DNA of 64,000 bases from JANNUT01 sp046331425 (GCA_046331425.1 JAXLQU010000019.1:1-64000); one strand, 5' to 3'. Counted from the first letter of the stretch, positions 29,423 through 38,733 are shown. Notes: generated by a model from the sequence alone, not told the origin. Numbers and translations: made by a program.

Positions 29423-30930
29423 ACCCACGCTTGTTTTTCGAGCCAGCGCGCCAAGGCGTCGCTTGCCATGTCGGGATGCAATCGAAAACTCCAATGACCG
29501 TCTTCTTCCCCGGGCGTGTTCATGCGCGCCGAGGCCCCGAGTCCAACCAGGTCTTGATGCGGCACCATCGCCAGGAACGCGCGCGAGGCGTACGCCATGC
29601 GCACGATCTCGGTGTGGATTTCGCGCGGCTCGTGCCCGAGGTACTGCGCGAGGTACTCCTTGACCTCCGGCGTCGCCTCGTCGTCCCACCAGCCGCGCAC
29701 GGTGTTGTTGTCGTGCGTGCCGGTGTAGACCACCTGGTTCTTGCGATGCGCGTACGGCACGAACTCGCTGCGCGGCTCGGGCGCAAACGCAAACTGCAAG
29801 ATCGCCATGCCGGGCAGGTCGAGTGTGTCGCGCAGCGCGTTGACGTCGGCGGTGATATCGCCCAGGTCCTCGGCCACCAACGGGAGTTGTCCGAGCGCCG
29901 CTTTCAGCGCATCGAACAGCGGTTTCCCCGGACCCGGCATCCAGCGTCCGGTCTTGGCGGTGTCGCTTCGAGCCGGCACCGACCAGTACGAGACGAAGCC
30001 GCGAAAGTGATCGAGCCGCAACAGATCGCACTGCGACAGCGCGCGCTTGATCCTTGCGATCCACCAGTTGTACCCCTCGTCGTGGCAGCGTCCCCAATCG
30101 AACAGCGGGTTGCCCCACAACTGACCGTCTTCGTTGAAGTAGTCGGGAGGGACGCCCGCGATTTCTCGCGGTTGTAAGGCATCGTCGAGTTGGAATAGAT
30201 GTCGATGCGCCCACACGTCGACGCTATCGAACGTGACGTAGATCGGGACATCGCCAAAAAGCTGCAGGCCGCGTTGCCGGGCGTACTGGCGCAAGGCGTC
30301 CCACTGCCGTGCGAACAAAAACTGCTGGAAGGCGTGAAAGGCAACCGCGCCCTCGTGCGCCTCGCGATAGCTGCGCAACGCACTCGGTTCGCGATGCGCG
30401 AAGGCCGCCGGCCAATGCGTCCAGACCAACCCGGGGTGTGTATCGCGCATCGACGCGAACAAGGCCCAATCGTCGAGCCAATGCTGCTCGCGATGCCGAA
30501 ACTCATCGAACGCCGTCACCAGGGCCGGCCTGCGCGTATCGCGGAACTGCTCCCAAGCGCGCTGCAAGAGGCGATGCTTCAGCGCGATCGCCGCATCCCA
30601 ATCGACACGCGGGCCGCTGTGCATCGCCGATGCCGGCAACGCGTCGGTGGTGAGCAAGCCGTCTTCGACCAAGCGTTCCGGGCTGATCATCAGCGGGTTG
30701 GAGGCGAAGGCCGAGCTGGCGGAGTAGGGCGAGTTGCCGGCGCCCGGTGGATTCAGCGGCAGAACCTGCCAATACGACATCCCCGCCCGCGCCAGCCAAT
30801 CGATGTAGGCCTGCGCCATCGACCCCAAATCACCGATGCCGTACGGCCCCGGCAGACTGGTGGGATGCAGAAGCACTCCCGCCGCGCGCCGGTCGGTCAA
30901 TGCTTCAGACGATTTGAGCCGCTCGTTCAC
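29401..30930 (-). CDS. malQ: 4-alpha-glucanotransferase (amylomaltase, GH77)
   Basis: 509 residues from a GTG at 30930. The N-terminus RRAAGVLLHPTSLPGPYGIG and YWQVLPLNPPGAGNSPYSAS are typical. Catalytic residues are visible in order: nucleophile Asp in LLRLDHFRGFVSYW (about residue 310), acid/base Glu in LVAEDLGDIT (about 357), and the transition-state Asp in TGTHDNNTVRGWW (about 410). It disproportionates maltodextrins by transferring alpha-1,4-glucans, working with debranching enzymes. It converges on and overlaps the TIGR04282 gene and lies near GH133 and GH63 genes, so it fits glycogen turnover. The PLP enzyme gene is 30 bp upstream. Confidence 0.95.
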   Translation of the reverse strand: MNERLKSSEALTDRRAAGVLLHPTSLPGPYGIGDLGSMAQAYIDWLARAGMSYWQVLPLNPPGAGNSPYSASSAFASNPLMISPERLVEDGLLTTDALPASAMHSGPRVDWDAAIALKHRLLQRAWEQFRDTRRPALVTAFDEFRHREQHWLDDWALFASMRDTHPGLVWTHWPAAFAHREPSALRSYREAHEGAVAFHAFQQFLFARQWDALRQYARQRGLQLFGDVPIYVTFDSVDVWAHRHLFQLDDALQPREIAGVPPDYFNEDGQLWGNPLFDWGRCHDEGYNWWIARIKRALSQCDLLRLDHFRGFVSYWSVPARSDTAKTGRWMPGPGKPLFDALKAALGQLPLVAEDLGDITADVNALRDTLDLPGMAILQFAFAPEPRSEFVPYAHRKNQVVYTGTHDNNTVRGWWDDEATPEVKEYLAQYLGHEPREIHTEIVRMAYASRAFLAMVPHQDLVGLGASARMNTPGEEDGHWSFRLHPDMASDALARWLEKQAWVYGRKPG

Positions 30931-30960
30931 GGGGTGTTGTTCATCGGGCTGCGAAGGATA

Positions 30961-32148
30961 TCAGCGCGCCAGCGTTTCGACCGCCGCCGCGAGTTTTTCG
31001 TAATCGGAAGGCGCGTTGTAGAGCTGCGCTGAGATTCGCAACAGTCGCCGTGGCGGCGCGGGCCAGGCGAAGATCGGCACTTCGATTCGGTGCTCATCGA
31101 ACAGCCGCTGCTGCCATGGGTCGGCCTGCAAGAACGAAGTGCGGCCATCGGGCGGAGCATCAGGCAGCTGAATCGTGGCGATCGAGCCGAGCATCGACTC
31201 GGGACACAACGGCGGCCGATTCCATCGTTCCAGCAACATCCGCCGCGCCTGTACCACCTGCTGATGATTGCGTTGCATGACCTCGGGCCACCCGCCCGGC
31301 ACCCACGATGCGATCGCATCGAGCGCTGCTGGTATCGACAGATAGGCGGTCGGATCGACGGTGCCGGTCCATTCGAACTCGGCGCGGAAACGTTGCGATT
31401 CGTCGCTGAGCGGCTTGTTGGCGCCGTGGCTGACCACCAATGGGCGGACTTGGGCCTGAAGTTCGCGGGCCACGTACAAGAACGCCGCACCCTTCGGGGC
31501 GCACAGCCACTTGTGCGCATTGCCGGTGTAGAAGGACGCACCCAAACGACGCAGATCCAACGGCAACATTCCCGGCACATGTGCGCCGTCGATCAGCGTC
31601 TCGACGCCCCGCGCGCTCAGCTCCTGCACCAGCTGTTCGACCGGCAACACCAGGCCGGTAGGGCTGGTGACGTGATCGATCAACGCCAACACGGTGCGCG
31701 ATGTCACCTGATTCAGGACCAACGACACGATCTGCGCGTCGGACTCGACCGGTAGCGGCAGTGTCACGACCCTCACAACCGCGCCGCTGACTTCGGCGAC
31801 GCGATCGAGCGCCATGCGGCAGGCGTTGTAGGCGTGATCGGTGACCAGCAGTTCGTCGCCCGCTTCGAACGGCAGCGACCAAAGGACGGTGTTGACCCCC
31901 GAGGTGGCATTGGCGATCGGCACGATGTCGTCAGGGTCGGCGTTGAGAAACCCCGCCAAGCGCTCGGTTGCCGCGCGCAACAGGCCGGGCAACTCGCGAT
32001 CGAGAAACTTCACCGGCGAGCGTTCGAGCCGGTCCTGCAAGTCGCGTTGCGCGGCGAGCACCACCCTTGGGCAGGCTCCGAATGAACCGTGATTGAGATA
32101 GTTGATGCTCGGGTCGAGTGTCCAGTGTTCGGCGAGTGCGGAGGGCAT
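30961..32148 (-). CDS. Class V aminotransferase-fold PLP enzyme, isopenicillin-N-epimerase-like
   Basis: 395 residues. It starts LDPSINYLNHGSFGACPR (the family NHGSFG hallmark). DPDDIVPIANATSGVNTVLW binds the cofactor phosphate. LALIDHVTSPTGLVLPVEQL and LIDGAHVPGMLPLDL follow, the latter with the Asp-Ala-His that holds the pyridine ring. FYTGNAHKWLCAPKGAAFL contains the Schiff-base Lys (about residue 216). Members include isopenicillin N epimerases, hercynylcysteine lyases and cysteine desulfurase-like lyases. The substrate is not determinable. It sits between malQ (30 bp downstream) and a gene of unknown function, on the same strand. Confidence 0.9.
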   Translation of the reverse strand: MPSALAEHWTLDPSINYLNHGSFGACPRVVLAAQRDLQDRLERSPVKFLDRELPGLLRAATERLAGFLNADPDDIVPIANATSGVNTVLWSLPFEAGDELLVTDHAYNACRMALDRVAEVSGAVVRVVTLPLPVESDAQIVSLVLNQVTSRTVLALIDHVTSPTGLVLPVEQLVQELSARGVETLIDGAHVPGMLPLDLRRLGASFYTGNAHKWLCAPKGAAFLYVARELQAQVRPLVVSHGANKPLSDESQRFRAEFEWTGTVDPTAYLSIPAALDAIASWVPGGWPEVMQRNHQQVVQARRMLLERWNRPPLCPESMLGSIATIQLPDAPPDGRTSFLQADPWQQRLFDEHRIEVPIFAWPAPPRRLLRISAQLYNAPSDYEKLAAAVETLAR

Positions 32149-32211
32149 GCGGCATTGTAGTGGAGCGAGCGCCGAAATTTGCGCGGGTCGATGCGACCGT
32201 GAAATTCTCGT

Positions 32212-33726
32212 TCAGTTCGGTGCGAGTGCCGCCCAAGCGGCTTTCAGACGCGTCGCCCGCTGCAATGCAGCGATGTAGTCCCATTCGGCGGGGTGATCCT
32301 TGGCGGTGAGCACCGCGGCGGCCGCGCGACGATCCTTGGCCGACCACTGCTTCAGGTCGGGAAGCGAGGCGATGCTCAGCGCGAGTTGCTGAAACCAGCG
32401 GCCGGATGGCGCGACATCGAGAAACGCGGCGATCTGCTCGGACGCGGCGGCGCGGGCGCGTGTCGCATCGCCCCCGTGGTGGTCGGCGATCCACCTCGCG
32501 GCGTGGCGCGAAACCTGTTCGGGGTGCGGCGACGGTTGTGAGCCGCTGGTTGTCGTGAGGCTCCATGTCAACTGATCGGCCGCGAATCGTCGAAGGAGTT
32601 TTGCGGGGGTGCGCGCGCCGGCGTGCGAGGTGAGTCGTTTCTTCTCGCGCTGCGCGTCGATTCGCAGGTCAGGGTCGACCGGGCGAAAGCCGAGCTTGTA
32701 GTAGAACCAAAACGCGCCGCTCTTGATCGCTTCGGTGTTGCCGCGGCCGAACTGATAGGGATCGACGAAGAACCGTTCTGCTCCGCAGGCTTGTCGATAG
32801 GTGCGCAGTACTTGCGCCAGCAGGAACGCCGACTCACCGCCGCGAAACTCGGGAAAGATGTTGATCCCTACTTCGGCACGATCGAAGAACAACCACGCTC
32901 CGCCGTACGCCAGCGGCACGGCGTTGCGGGCCGCCATGAAGCCGACATAGGCATCGAGCGGCAGGCGCTGCGCGGGGGGCAGGCTGAACAGCGCGATGTC
33001 GATGCCGTGATCGAGTGAATACAGCCGTACGGTTTCGGGCTGCGCGTAGGTGATTGGATCGGTCTCGCGGCCACGCACCGCCAGGCTGAGTCGCGCGGTC
33101 TCGATCAGCGTGCGCGCTTGCTCCGCGTTCAATCGACGCGTGGCAGCCAGCGGCTGTTGCACGATCGCCGGTAAGTCGACCTGGCGCTGCAGGTCGCCGT
33201 GATGAAAGTACGGGTCGCGGGGTGGGAAACGCAGTTCGGTGCGCGAAAACCCTGGCTCGGTCAGCGCCCAGCGGCAATACAGATCGAGCCGTTCGAACAG
33301 CGCGTCTGCAACCTCGGTCGATAGCTGTAGCGACGCGATGCGCCGGCAGAGCCACCGCAGCGACGTGGTCGCATCGCCATGCAATCGCTCGCACCACTCC
33401 TGCGTGCTGATCGTGTCGTCGAGCAGGCTGTCGCGTTCGATCGGTTGCGCCAATCGTTCCAACATCGACTCGAACGGATCGCCCGCCGAACCATCGTCGT
33501 CCCACGCGATCTCGATCGATCGAGGGAAGCGCTCGCACAGCCACTGCGTCAGCGTCCAGGAGAACCCGGCCTCGATGATCGCGCCCGGCAGTCCGCTGTT
33601 CTTGGGGGGACGCTTCGGTCGCAGCGCGACGAGATCGCGCCTCGCCTGCCGCAACTCCGCCTCATCGCTCGGATAGGCGGCGCGAAACAGAGCCCCGTCA
33701 TGCCCCGCAAGCCTGTCGTTCAGCAT
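32212..33726 (-). CDS. Protein of unknown function, possible GNAT-like domain
   Basis: 504 residues from the ATG at 33726. A start at 33846 would run into the palindromic repeat. Early motifs are ELRQARRDLVALRPKRPPKN and GAIIEAGFSWTLTQWLCERF. Residues ~320-400 read YVGFMAARNAVPLAYGGAWL, INIFPEFRGGESAFLLAQVL and GAFWFYYKLGFRPVDP. The last resembles a GNAT acetyltransferase motif (Tyr-x-Lys-Leu-Gly-Phe), suggesting an N-acetyltransferase-like fold, but the acetyl-CoA pyrophosphate loop is not obvious. No signal peptide or membrane segment. It is upstream of the PLP enzyme gene (64 bp), so co-transcription is possible. Confidence 0.7.
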   Translation of the reverse strand: MLNDRLAGHDGALFRAAYPSDEAELRQARRDLVALRPKRPPKNSGLPGAIIEAGFSWTLTQWLCERFPRSIEIAWDDDGSAGDPFESMLERLAQPIERDSLLDDTISTQEWCERLHGDATTSLRWLCRRIASLQLSTEVADALFERLDLYCRWALTEPGFSRTELRFPPRDPYFHHGDLQRQVDLPAIVQQPLAATRRLNAEQARTLIETARLSLAVRGRETDPITYAQPETVRLYSLDHGIDIALFSLPPAQRLPLDAYVGFMAARNAVPLAYGGAWLFFDRAEVGINIFPEFRGGESAFLLAQVLRTYRQACGAERFFVDPYQFGRGNTEAIKSGAFWFYYKLGFRPVDPDLRIDAQREKKRLTSHAGARTPAKLLRRFAADQLTWSLTTTSGSQPSPHPEQVSRHAARWIADHHGGDATRARAAASEQIAAFLDVAPSGRWFQQLALSIASLPDLKQWSAKDRRAAAAVLTAKDHPAEWDYIAALQRATRLKAAWAALAPN

Positions 33727-33767
33727 CCCGCGCACTCTACTTGAACCCCACTCCAATCCGCGCCCGC

Positions 33768-33894
33768 AATTCGGGGACGGTCTACCTAAAGCGGTGTTAG
33801 TCCCGCCGTCGAACGTTCGCTCGATCGGGTTTTGACGTCCGGACACCCTAAGGCAACGCGACTTACAGCGCTTTAGGTAGACCGTCCCCGGATT
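33768..33894. repeat. Palindromic REP/MITE-like element, copy 1
   Basis: A 22-bp perfect inverted repeat (33772-33793 against 33869-33890, arm CGGGGACGGTCTACCTAAAG plus two bases) encloses about 75 bp. The same arms occur at 41484-41619. The insert is only partly alike between the copies (GTTAGTC near the left arm in both). It sits between the end of the TonB receptor gene and the start of the 504-residue protein gene, both on the minus strand, and could act as a transcription barrier. Confidence 0.85.
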
Positions 33895-35991
33895 TCAGAA
33901 GCGCCAGTCGACGACGAGGCGGAGTTGGCGGGGCTCGGCGGGGTGAAAGTGCACGTCCTCGATGGGGGCGGCTTCGCCTTGCAGTCGCGACTCATACAGA
34001 TAGTCGATGTCGCTGACCGTTTCGTTGAGCAGGTTGAACGCTTGCAGGCTGAGCTTCACGGCGTCGCGCAGCGTGTAGCCGGCCTCGGCGTAGAGCAGCG
34101 TCGACGACTGCGAGCGCGTGGTGTTGTCCTCGATCAATGGCCTCGGGCCGAAGTGACGAACGCGCAGCGCGCCGGACCACTTGTGTTGGTCGCTCAGCGT
34201 GATGCCTGCGGTGATCGCGCGTTCGATCGAACCGGGGATCCGATCGCCGGAGGGATCGTTGTCGGTGAAGCGCCCACGTGAGAGCGCAAGGTCGAAATCG
34301 ACCGACACCCCGGGGCGAACCGTCCAGAAGTTGGCCCATTCCACGCCGACGCGGCGACTCGGCCGGCTCGCTTCGGTGGTACCGGCATCGCCCACGAACA
34401 CCAGTTCCGAATCCAGTTCCAAAGCGAACGCGGTCAACGATGACTGCAACTCGGGCAATGCTTCGGTGCGCACCCCCAGATCGAGCCCCTTCGCCCGCAC
34501 CAACGGCGCGACGCGCGTGGCTCGATCGCCACTGACCGGGTCGACGCGAATCGTGGTACCGCGTGCGTCATTGCTGTGATACCCGTAGCCCGCATTGAGA
34601 TACAACTCGGTGGCGTGCCACGGCCCGAAGGCAACGCTGAGCTTGGGGCTGAGCAACGAATCGCTCGCCGTTCCCGAGTTGGCGGCCCGATCGCTGTCGA
34701 CGCTGGCGCGATAGCCGTCGACGCGCACGCCTGTGACGGTCCGCAGCCACGGCGTCCACTTGGTGCGCGCTTCGGCGAACACTCCGCCGCCGTACTGCTG
34801 AATCGAATCGGCGCGAGTCACTGAAAGCAGGTCGCGGCGTCGCGTTTTGGCCAGGCTGTTATCGATATCGTCACGCCGCACCTGCAGCCCGCCCGACAAC
34901 TCGAACTCACGCGAGCCGATCGCAACCGCGCGCGTGTGCGTGAGCGCCACGCCGCTGACCAGTCGATCATCGCGCTGACGGAACTGATCGCCGTTGATCG
35001 GGTCGTCGAGAAAGTAGGTGAAGTTGGAGAACAGTTGCAGATCGTAGTCGATCAGATAAGCGGAGACGTTGGTGATCCCCTTCCCTTGCACGTGCCGGAA
35101 GCCGCCGGAAAGGCTGAAGCGCGAACTATCGCCGCCGTCGCTATCGTCCAGCGACCCGAACCGATCGAGCGCTCCGCCGCGCACGGCTCGCGTCGGGATC
35201 TGATCGGTCGAATTCCAGCGACCGTCGTACGCCATCGCGGTCAGCGAGAGCAGATCGCCCCCCCGGTTGCGGCTGTAGCGCACCAAGCCGTTGAGCTTGT
35301 GGTACGCATCAGGCACGACCCACGGTCCATCGTTTTGCAGCCACTCGCCGGCGATCAATAGATCGCCCCCACCGACGCGGAACGAATCGGCCAAGAGCGC
35401 ACGACGATAGCCGTCGGCCCCCGGAGTGATCGAGAAGATCCCTTTCGGCAGTTGCGACATCAACTCCATTTCCACCGAACCAGCCGCCGAGAAGTCGCCT
35501 TGATGTGCGTCGTACGGCCCCTTGTTGAACCGCTCGTACGCCACCAACTCCGGGATCATGAAATTGAGATCGGCATACCCTTGACCGTGGCCATGCGATG
35601 GCATGTTGACCGGCATGCCGTCGACGCTGACACGAAAATCGGTGCCGTGATCCAAATTGAAGCCGCGCAAGAAATACTGATTGGCCTTACCGCTGCCGGA
35701 GTGCTGCGTGATGATCACGCCCGGCACCGCTTCGAGTAACTCACCGGGCCGCAGTATCGGGCGACGCGCAAGGTCGACGGCGCCAACCGATCCTTGGTTC
35801 GCCGAGTCGGCCACCCCGACCAGCTCGCCGGCGCGACCTTGGACCTCGACCGATTCGGTGTAGCCAGCATCGGACGCGTCGAGGGCGCCGTCGGCTGAGA
35901 GCGCCGTCACCGGTCCGTCGCCCGCCGAAGCGTAGCCTGCAACGAGAAACAGCGACGATACGATCCAAAACGCGCGCACGCTCTCGGCCAC
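33895..35991 (-). CDS. TonB-dependent outer-membrane receptor
   Basis: 698 residues from a GTG with GGAGG four bases upstream. The signal peptide ends near VAGYASAG. The plug domain has RPGELLEAVPGVIITQHSGS, KANQYFLRGFNLDHGTDFRV and SVDGMPVNMPSHGHGQGYAD, which resemble plugs of TonB transporters. Beta-strand-rich barrel segments follow to a terminal FHPAEPRQLRLVVDWRF, with the aromatic C-terminal residue expected for BamA recognition. The His-rich SHGHGQG in the plug suggests a metal-related ligand (inference). It takes up a substrate using ExbBD-TonB energy. No TonB box could be fixed. The gene at 36103 precedes it on the same strand, 111 bp upstream. No B12 riboswitch is apparent. Confidence 0.92.
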   Translation of the reverse strand: MAESVRAFWIVSSLFLVAGYASAGDGPVTALSADGALDASDAGYTESVEVQGRAGELVGVADSANQGSVGAVDLARRPILRPGELLEAVPGVIITQHSGSGKANQYFLRGFNLDHGTDFRVSVDGMPVNMPSHGHGQGYADLNFMIPELVAYERFNKGPYDAHQGDFSAAGSVEMELMSQLPKGIFSITPGADGYRRALLADSFRVGGGDLLIAGEWLQNDGPWVVPDAYHKLNGLVRYSRNRGGDLLSLTAMAYDGRWNSTDQIPTRAVRGGALDRFGSLDDSDGGDSSRFSLSGGFRHVQGKGITNVSAYLIDYDLQLFSNFTYFLDDPINGDQFRQRDDRLVSGVALTHTRAVAIGSREFELSGGLQVRRDDIDNSLAKTRRRDLLSVTRADSIQQYGGGVFAEARTKWTPWLRTVTGVRVDGYRASVDSDRAANSGTASDSLLSPKLSVAFGPWHATELYLNAGYGYHSNDARGTTIRVDPVSGDRATRVAPLVRAKGLDLGVRTEALPELQSSLTAFALELDSELVFVGDAGTTEASRPSRRVGVEWANFWTVRPGVSVDFDLALSRGRFTDNDPSGDRIPGSIERAITAGITLSDQHKWSGALRVRHFGPRPLIEDNTTRSQSSTLLYAEAGYTLRDAVKLSLQAFNLLNETVSDIDYLYESRLQGEAAPIEDVHFHPAEPRQLRLVVDWRF

Positions 35992-36102
35992 GATTCCTCC
36001 GAGAGTTGATACGCTCCAGAGCGCTTCGTGGATGTCAGCCGGATGCGCGCGCTTGTGGCGACAGGCCGCGAGCGCCTCCGCCGCTTCGGGATCGCCCGCG
36101 CG

Positions 36103-36606
36103 CTACGGATAGGACCGGCACATCGCCTCCACCGCCGCCTTCGTCTTGGCATCGAGCTTGGCATCGTCTCTCATCGCCTTGCAGCGCTCGCGCATGAACG
36201 GACCCCACATCGCGTTCCAACCATCGGCCGGCGTCATGCGCGCACCGAGCGCCTTCCCCAAACGGCGATCCGCAATCTCCGTCATCAATTGCTGCTCGGT
36301 GCTGAAGTAGGTGACCACGCGACTGCGCTCGTGCAGCAAGAAAAATCGTTTGCCCGATTGGCCTGCAACGTATCCGTCGTAGTAGCTCCACCACTCGACA
36401 TGACTCACAAGCACATCGTTCGAGGGGGGCGCGGCCTGAACGAACGTGGCGTGATCGGCCTTCCATGGATCGGTGTGCGAGACACGATTGCCCCCGGGGG
36501 TTGTCACTTCCCATTCGGCGATGCCGGCGGTGGCGTGCGCCGGCAGCCGTGCAGCCAGGCTGCCAACGATCAAGAAGAAACAAGCGCGGGACATTGTGGC
36601 GTTCAC
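36103..36606 (-). CDS. Small secreted protein of unknown function
   Basis: 167 residues from the GTG at 36606, which has GGAGG seven bases upstream. An alternative ATG (36594) lies four codons on. Signal peptide MSRACFFLIVGSLAARLPAH(ATA). The mature protein holds WEVTTPGGNRVSHTDPWK and HVEWWSYYDGYVAGQSG. A repeated-charge C-terminus follows (AMRDDAKLDAKTKAAVEAMC). It lies upstream of the TonB receptor on the same strand and could be its partner, but the 111-bp gap holds nothing that shows it. I recognise no family. Confidence 0.65.
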   Translation of the reverse strand: MNATMSRACFFLIVGSLAARLPAHATAGIAEWEVTTPGGNRVSHTDPWKADHATFVQAAPPSNDVLVSHVEWWSYYDGYVAGQSGKRFFLLHERSRVVTYFSTEQQLMTEIADRRLGKALGARMTPADGWNAMWGPFMRERCKAMRDDAKLDAKTKAAVEAMCRSYP

Positions 36607-36700
36607 GGTGAAGCCTCCTGACTTCAACGTCGGCCTCACGTGTCGACAACGCCACACTCAATATGATCGACAAGATCGCGGTACACGGCCGCCGTGTGCT

Positions 36701-37332
36701 TCAACTCGGCGTGTCCGACCCGACACCTTTGCCGCCGCGAAACTCCGACTTCAGGGGTGAACCCTCGGGCAACTTCAAGTCGATCCGAATCGCCCGCCAC
36801 GCTTTCCTCAGCTCGACCGGCGTCGGCTCTCTGTACCGATCCCTTCCCAACAACTCGATGTGTCGTTCAACCTGCGAATCGAACAAGCGAGAGAGCGTCC
36901 GTTCGATCACCTCACGTGTCCACCAAGGGGGTGACTCCTCGCTGACGAGCCTCTCGATGGCAGCGAGCGCGAGCTGATCGACAGCCCGACTTTCCACTGG
37001 CCCTTCACACTCGCGAGAAAGACCAGCACGTTTGCACCGACCTCGAATCGTGGGGGCGCCGGACAGATGAAGCGCATGAACGGGACGCGCAGGCGCGGTC
37101 GAGATTTCCGTTTCCACGCTTCGACCGCAGCGAGTGTCGCGACATCTCCACACCACTCCTTCGGTTCATAGGTTTGAACTTCGATCGAAACAACATCGGC
37201 GACCACGATCAACTCTGCCTTCCCGGCTCGATCCCACAACGTCGCTGGCGGGATTGGATAGGCGACGGCGCGGGACACCCACCACAGTGCGCCGCCCGCT
37301 ACGAAGGCAAGACGCAGATCCGAACGTTTCAT
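36701..37332 (-). pseudogene. Secreted protein of unknown function, interrupted by a one-base deletion
   Basis: The ATG at 37332 has GAGGAGGTGTCG just before it. The first ~110 residues form a signal peptide (MKRSDLRLAFVAGGALWWVS) and a beta-rich domain (AELIVVADVVSIEVQ, PPRFEVGANVLVFL) ending KGQWKVGLS. That frame then becomes Ser/Arg-rich and stops at 36907. From about 37000 the next frame continues plausibly as AVDQLALAAIERLVSEES, WTREVIERTLSRLF and LRKAWRAIRIDLKLPEG to a stop at 36701. Restoring one base near 37000-37010 joins the halves into a ~210-residue protein. It is either a recent frameshift or a sequencing/assembly error. Confidence 0.7.
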
Positions 37333-37551
37333 CGACACCTCCTCGCAACCGATGAACGGTGGTAACGGTCCGACCGCAGAAAGGACAGCGCGTGGCCGCC
37401 AAAGTTCCCCCGTGTCTGTGGGGCATTTATGCAGCGACGGGTCGCTGCCTTCGGCCCTCGATTCCGGTAGAGTCTCGTGCCGTGGCGGTGAGTCGTGGCG
37501 AGCTGTCCGTCGCCGCCTGGTACATCCAGTCGATCGTCGGGAGGAATGCTC

Positions 37552-37950
37552 GTGAAGCGAGTCAACATTTCCAGCGGTGCACCGTGGGAGTCGGTGGTCG
37601 GGTACTCGCGCGCGGTGAAGGTCGGTTCGTATGTCTTCGTCGCCGGGACCACCGCTACCGGGCCGGACGGGAAGATCGAGGGTCTTTCCGACGCGTATCG
37701 CCAAACACAGGTCGCGTTGCTCAAGATCGAGGCGGCGCTGAAGGAAGCGGGCGCGTCGTTGACCGACGTGGTGCGCACGCGATTGTTCGTCACCGACATC
37801 ACGCAGTGGGCAGCGATCGCGCGCGCGCACAGCGAAGCGTTTCGAGACATACGACCGGCCTCGACCATGGTGCAGGTGGCCGCGCTGATCGATTCCTCGA
37901 TGTTGGTCGAGATCGAAGTGGACGCTGTGATCGGTGCTGGGGCCGGCTGA
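37552..37950 (+). CDS. RidA (YjgF/YER057c/UK114) family protein, catalytic Arg absent
   Basis: 132 residues from the GTG at 37552 (GGGAGG seven bases upstream). The ATG at 37546 is too close to the ribosome site. Family blocks: ISSGAPWESVVGYSRAVKVG, VFVAGTTATGPDGKI, VALLKIEAALKEAGASLTDV, and the final VQVAALIDSSMLVEIEVDAV. In true RidA the segment before VEVARL reads ARS, and its Arg (105 in E. coli) deaminates imines. Here the aligned residues are AST, so the Arg is gone. This places it with the Arg-less Rid subfamilies (Rid4-7 type), whose activity is unknown. It is monocistronic, in a gap between genes on the other strand. Confidence 0.88.
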   Translation: MKRVNISSGAPWESVVGYSRAVKVGSYVFVAGTTATGPDGKIEGLSDAYRQTQVALLKIEAALKEAGASLTDVVRTRLFVTDITQWAAIARAHSEAFRDIRPASTMVQVAALIDSSMLVEIEVDAVIGAGAG

Positions 37951-38040
37951 GCTTTCGAGCGTCGCGCTCGGCGCGATGCAGGATGAGGCAGCCGGTTCAT
38001 GCCCGGCCCTGACGCGCTCGTCGAGGATGGCAACGCCTCG

Positions 38041-38703
38041 CTAAAACAGCAGCCGTGCCTGAGCGTCCCCCATCGCCGCACGCACCGGCGCATACCGCAC
38101 GCGATGCTCCGGGCATGGCCCCAAACGATGGAGCGCCTCGACATGCGCCTCGGTGCCGTACCCTTTGTGTTGCGCAAAACCGTAGCCCGGGTACTGCGCT
38201 TCCAACTCCACCATCCGCGCATCGCGATAGGTCTTGGCCAAGATGCTCGCCGCGGCGATCGCCAAGTGTCGCGAGTCCCCTTTCACCACCGGCTCCTGTG
38301 GAATGCTCAGATGCGGCAAGCGTCGCGCATCGATCAACAGGTAGTCGGCCGGGGGATCGAGTGCGTTGACGGCCTGCGTCATCGCCAACAGCGCGGCGCG
38401 ATACGGCCCGATCGCATCGACCTGTTTGGATGAAACCTCGATCACGCAATACGCGATCGCCTGCGCGCGAATCTCGCTCGCCCAGTGCTCGCGTTGCGCA
38501 GCGCTGAGTTGTTTCGAATCGAAGACCCCTGGTAGGCGCGCACCCGCAGGAAGCACCACAGCAGCACCGACCAATGGGCCGGCCAATGGGCCCGCTCCGG
38601 CCTCGTCCGCCCCGGCGACGAAGCGAAATCCCTCGGCCCTTAGTTCGATTTCGCGCCGACCCAAGCGCGCGCGGCGGTTTTGTAGACGACGATCTTGGGG
38701 CAT
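38041..38703 (-). CDS. rnhB: Ribonuclease HII
   Basis: 220 residues from the ATG at 38703. It cleaves RNA-DNA hybrids and single ribonucleotides in DNA. The first catalytic Asp-Glu is in AGADEAGAGPLAGPLVGAAV (about residue 33). Further acidic residues are in YLLIDARRLP and AAASILAKTYRDARM, and GYGFAQHKGYGTEAH is the late family block. In most RNases HII the first block reads GRG, and that Arg contacts the ribonucleotide junction. Here it is GAG, so junction recognition could be weaker. The in-frame extension upstream to 39333 overlaps tmk and is not used. It is divergent from tmk by 30 bp. Confidence 0.93.
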   Translation of the reverse strand: MPQDRRLQNRRARLGRREIELRAEGFRFVAGADEAGAGPLAGPLVGAAVVLPAGARLPGVFDSKQLSAAQREHWASEIRAQAIAYCVIEVSSKQVDAIGPYRAALLAMTQAVNALDPPADYLLIDARRLPHLSIPQEPVVKGDSRHLAIAAASILAKTYRDARMVELEAQYPGYGFAQHKGYGTEAHVEALHRLGPCPEHRVRYAPVRAAMGDAQARLLF

Positions 38704-38733
38704 CGGCCGGGATTGTATGGATAATCGCGCCCT

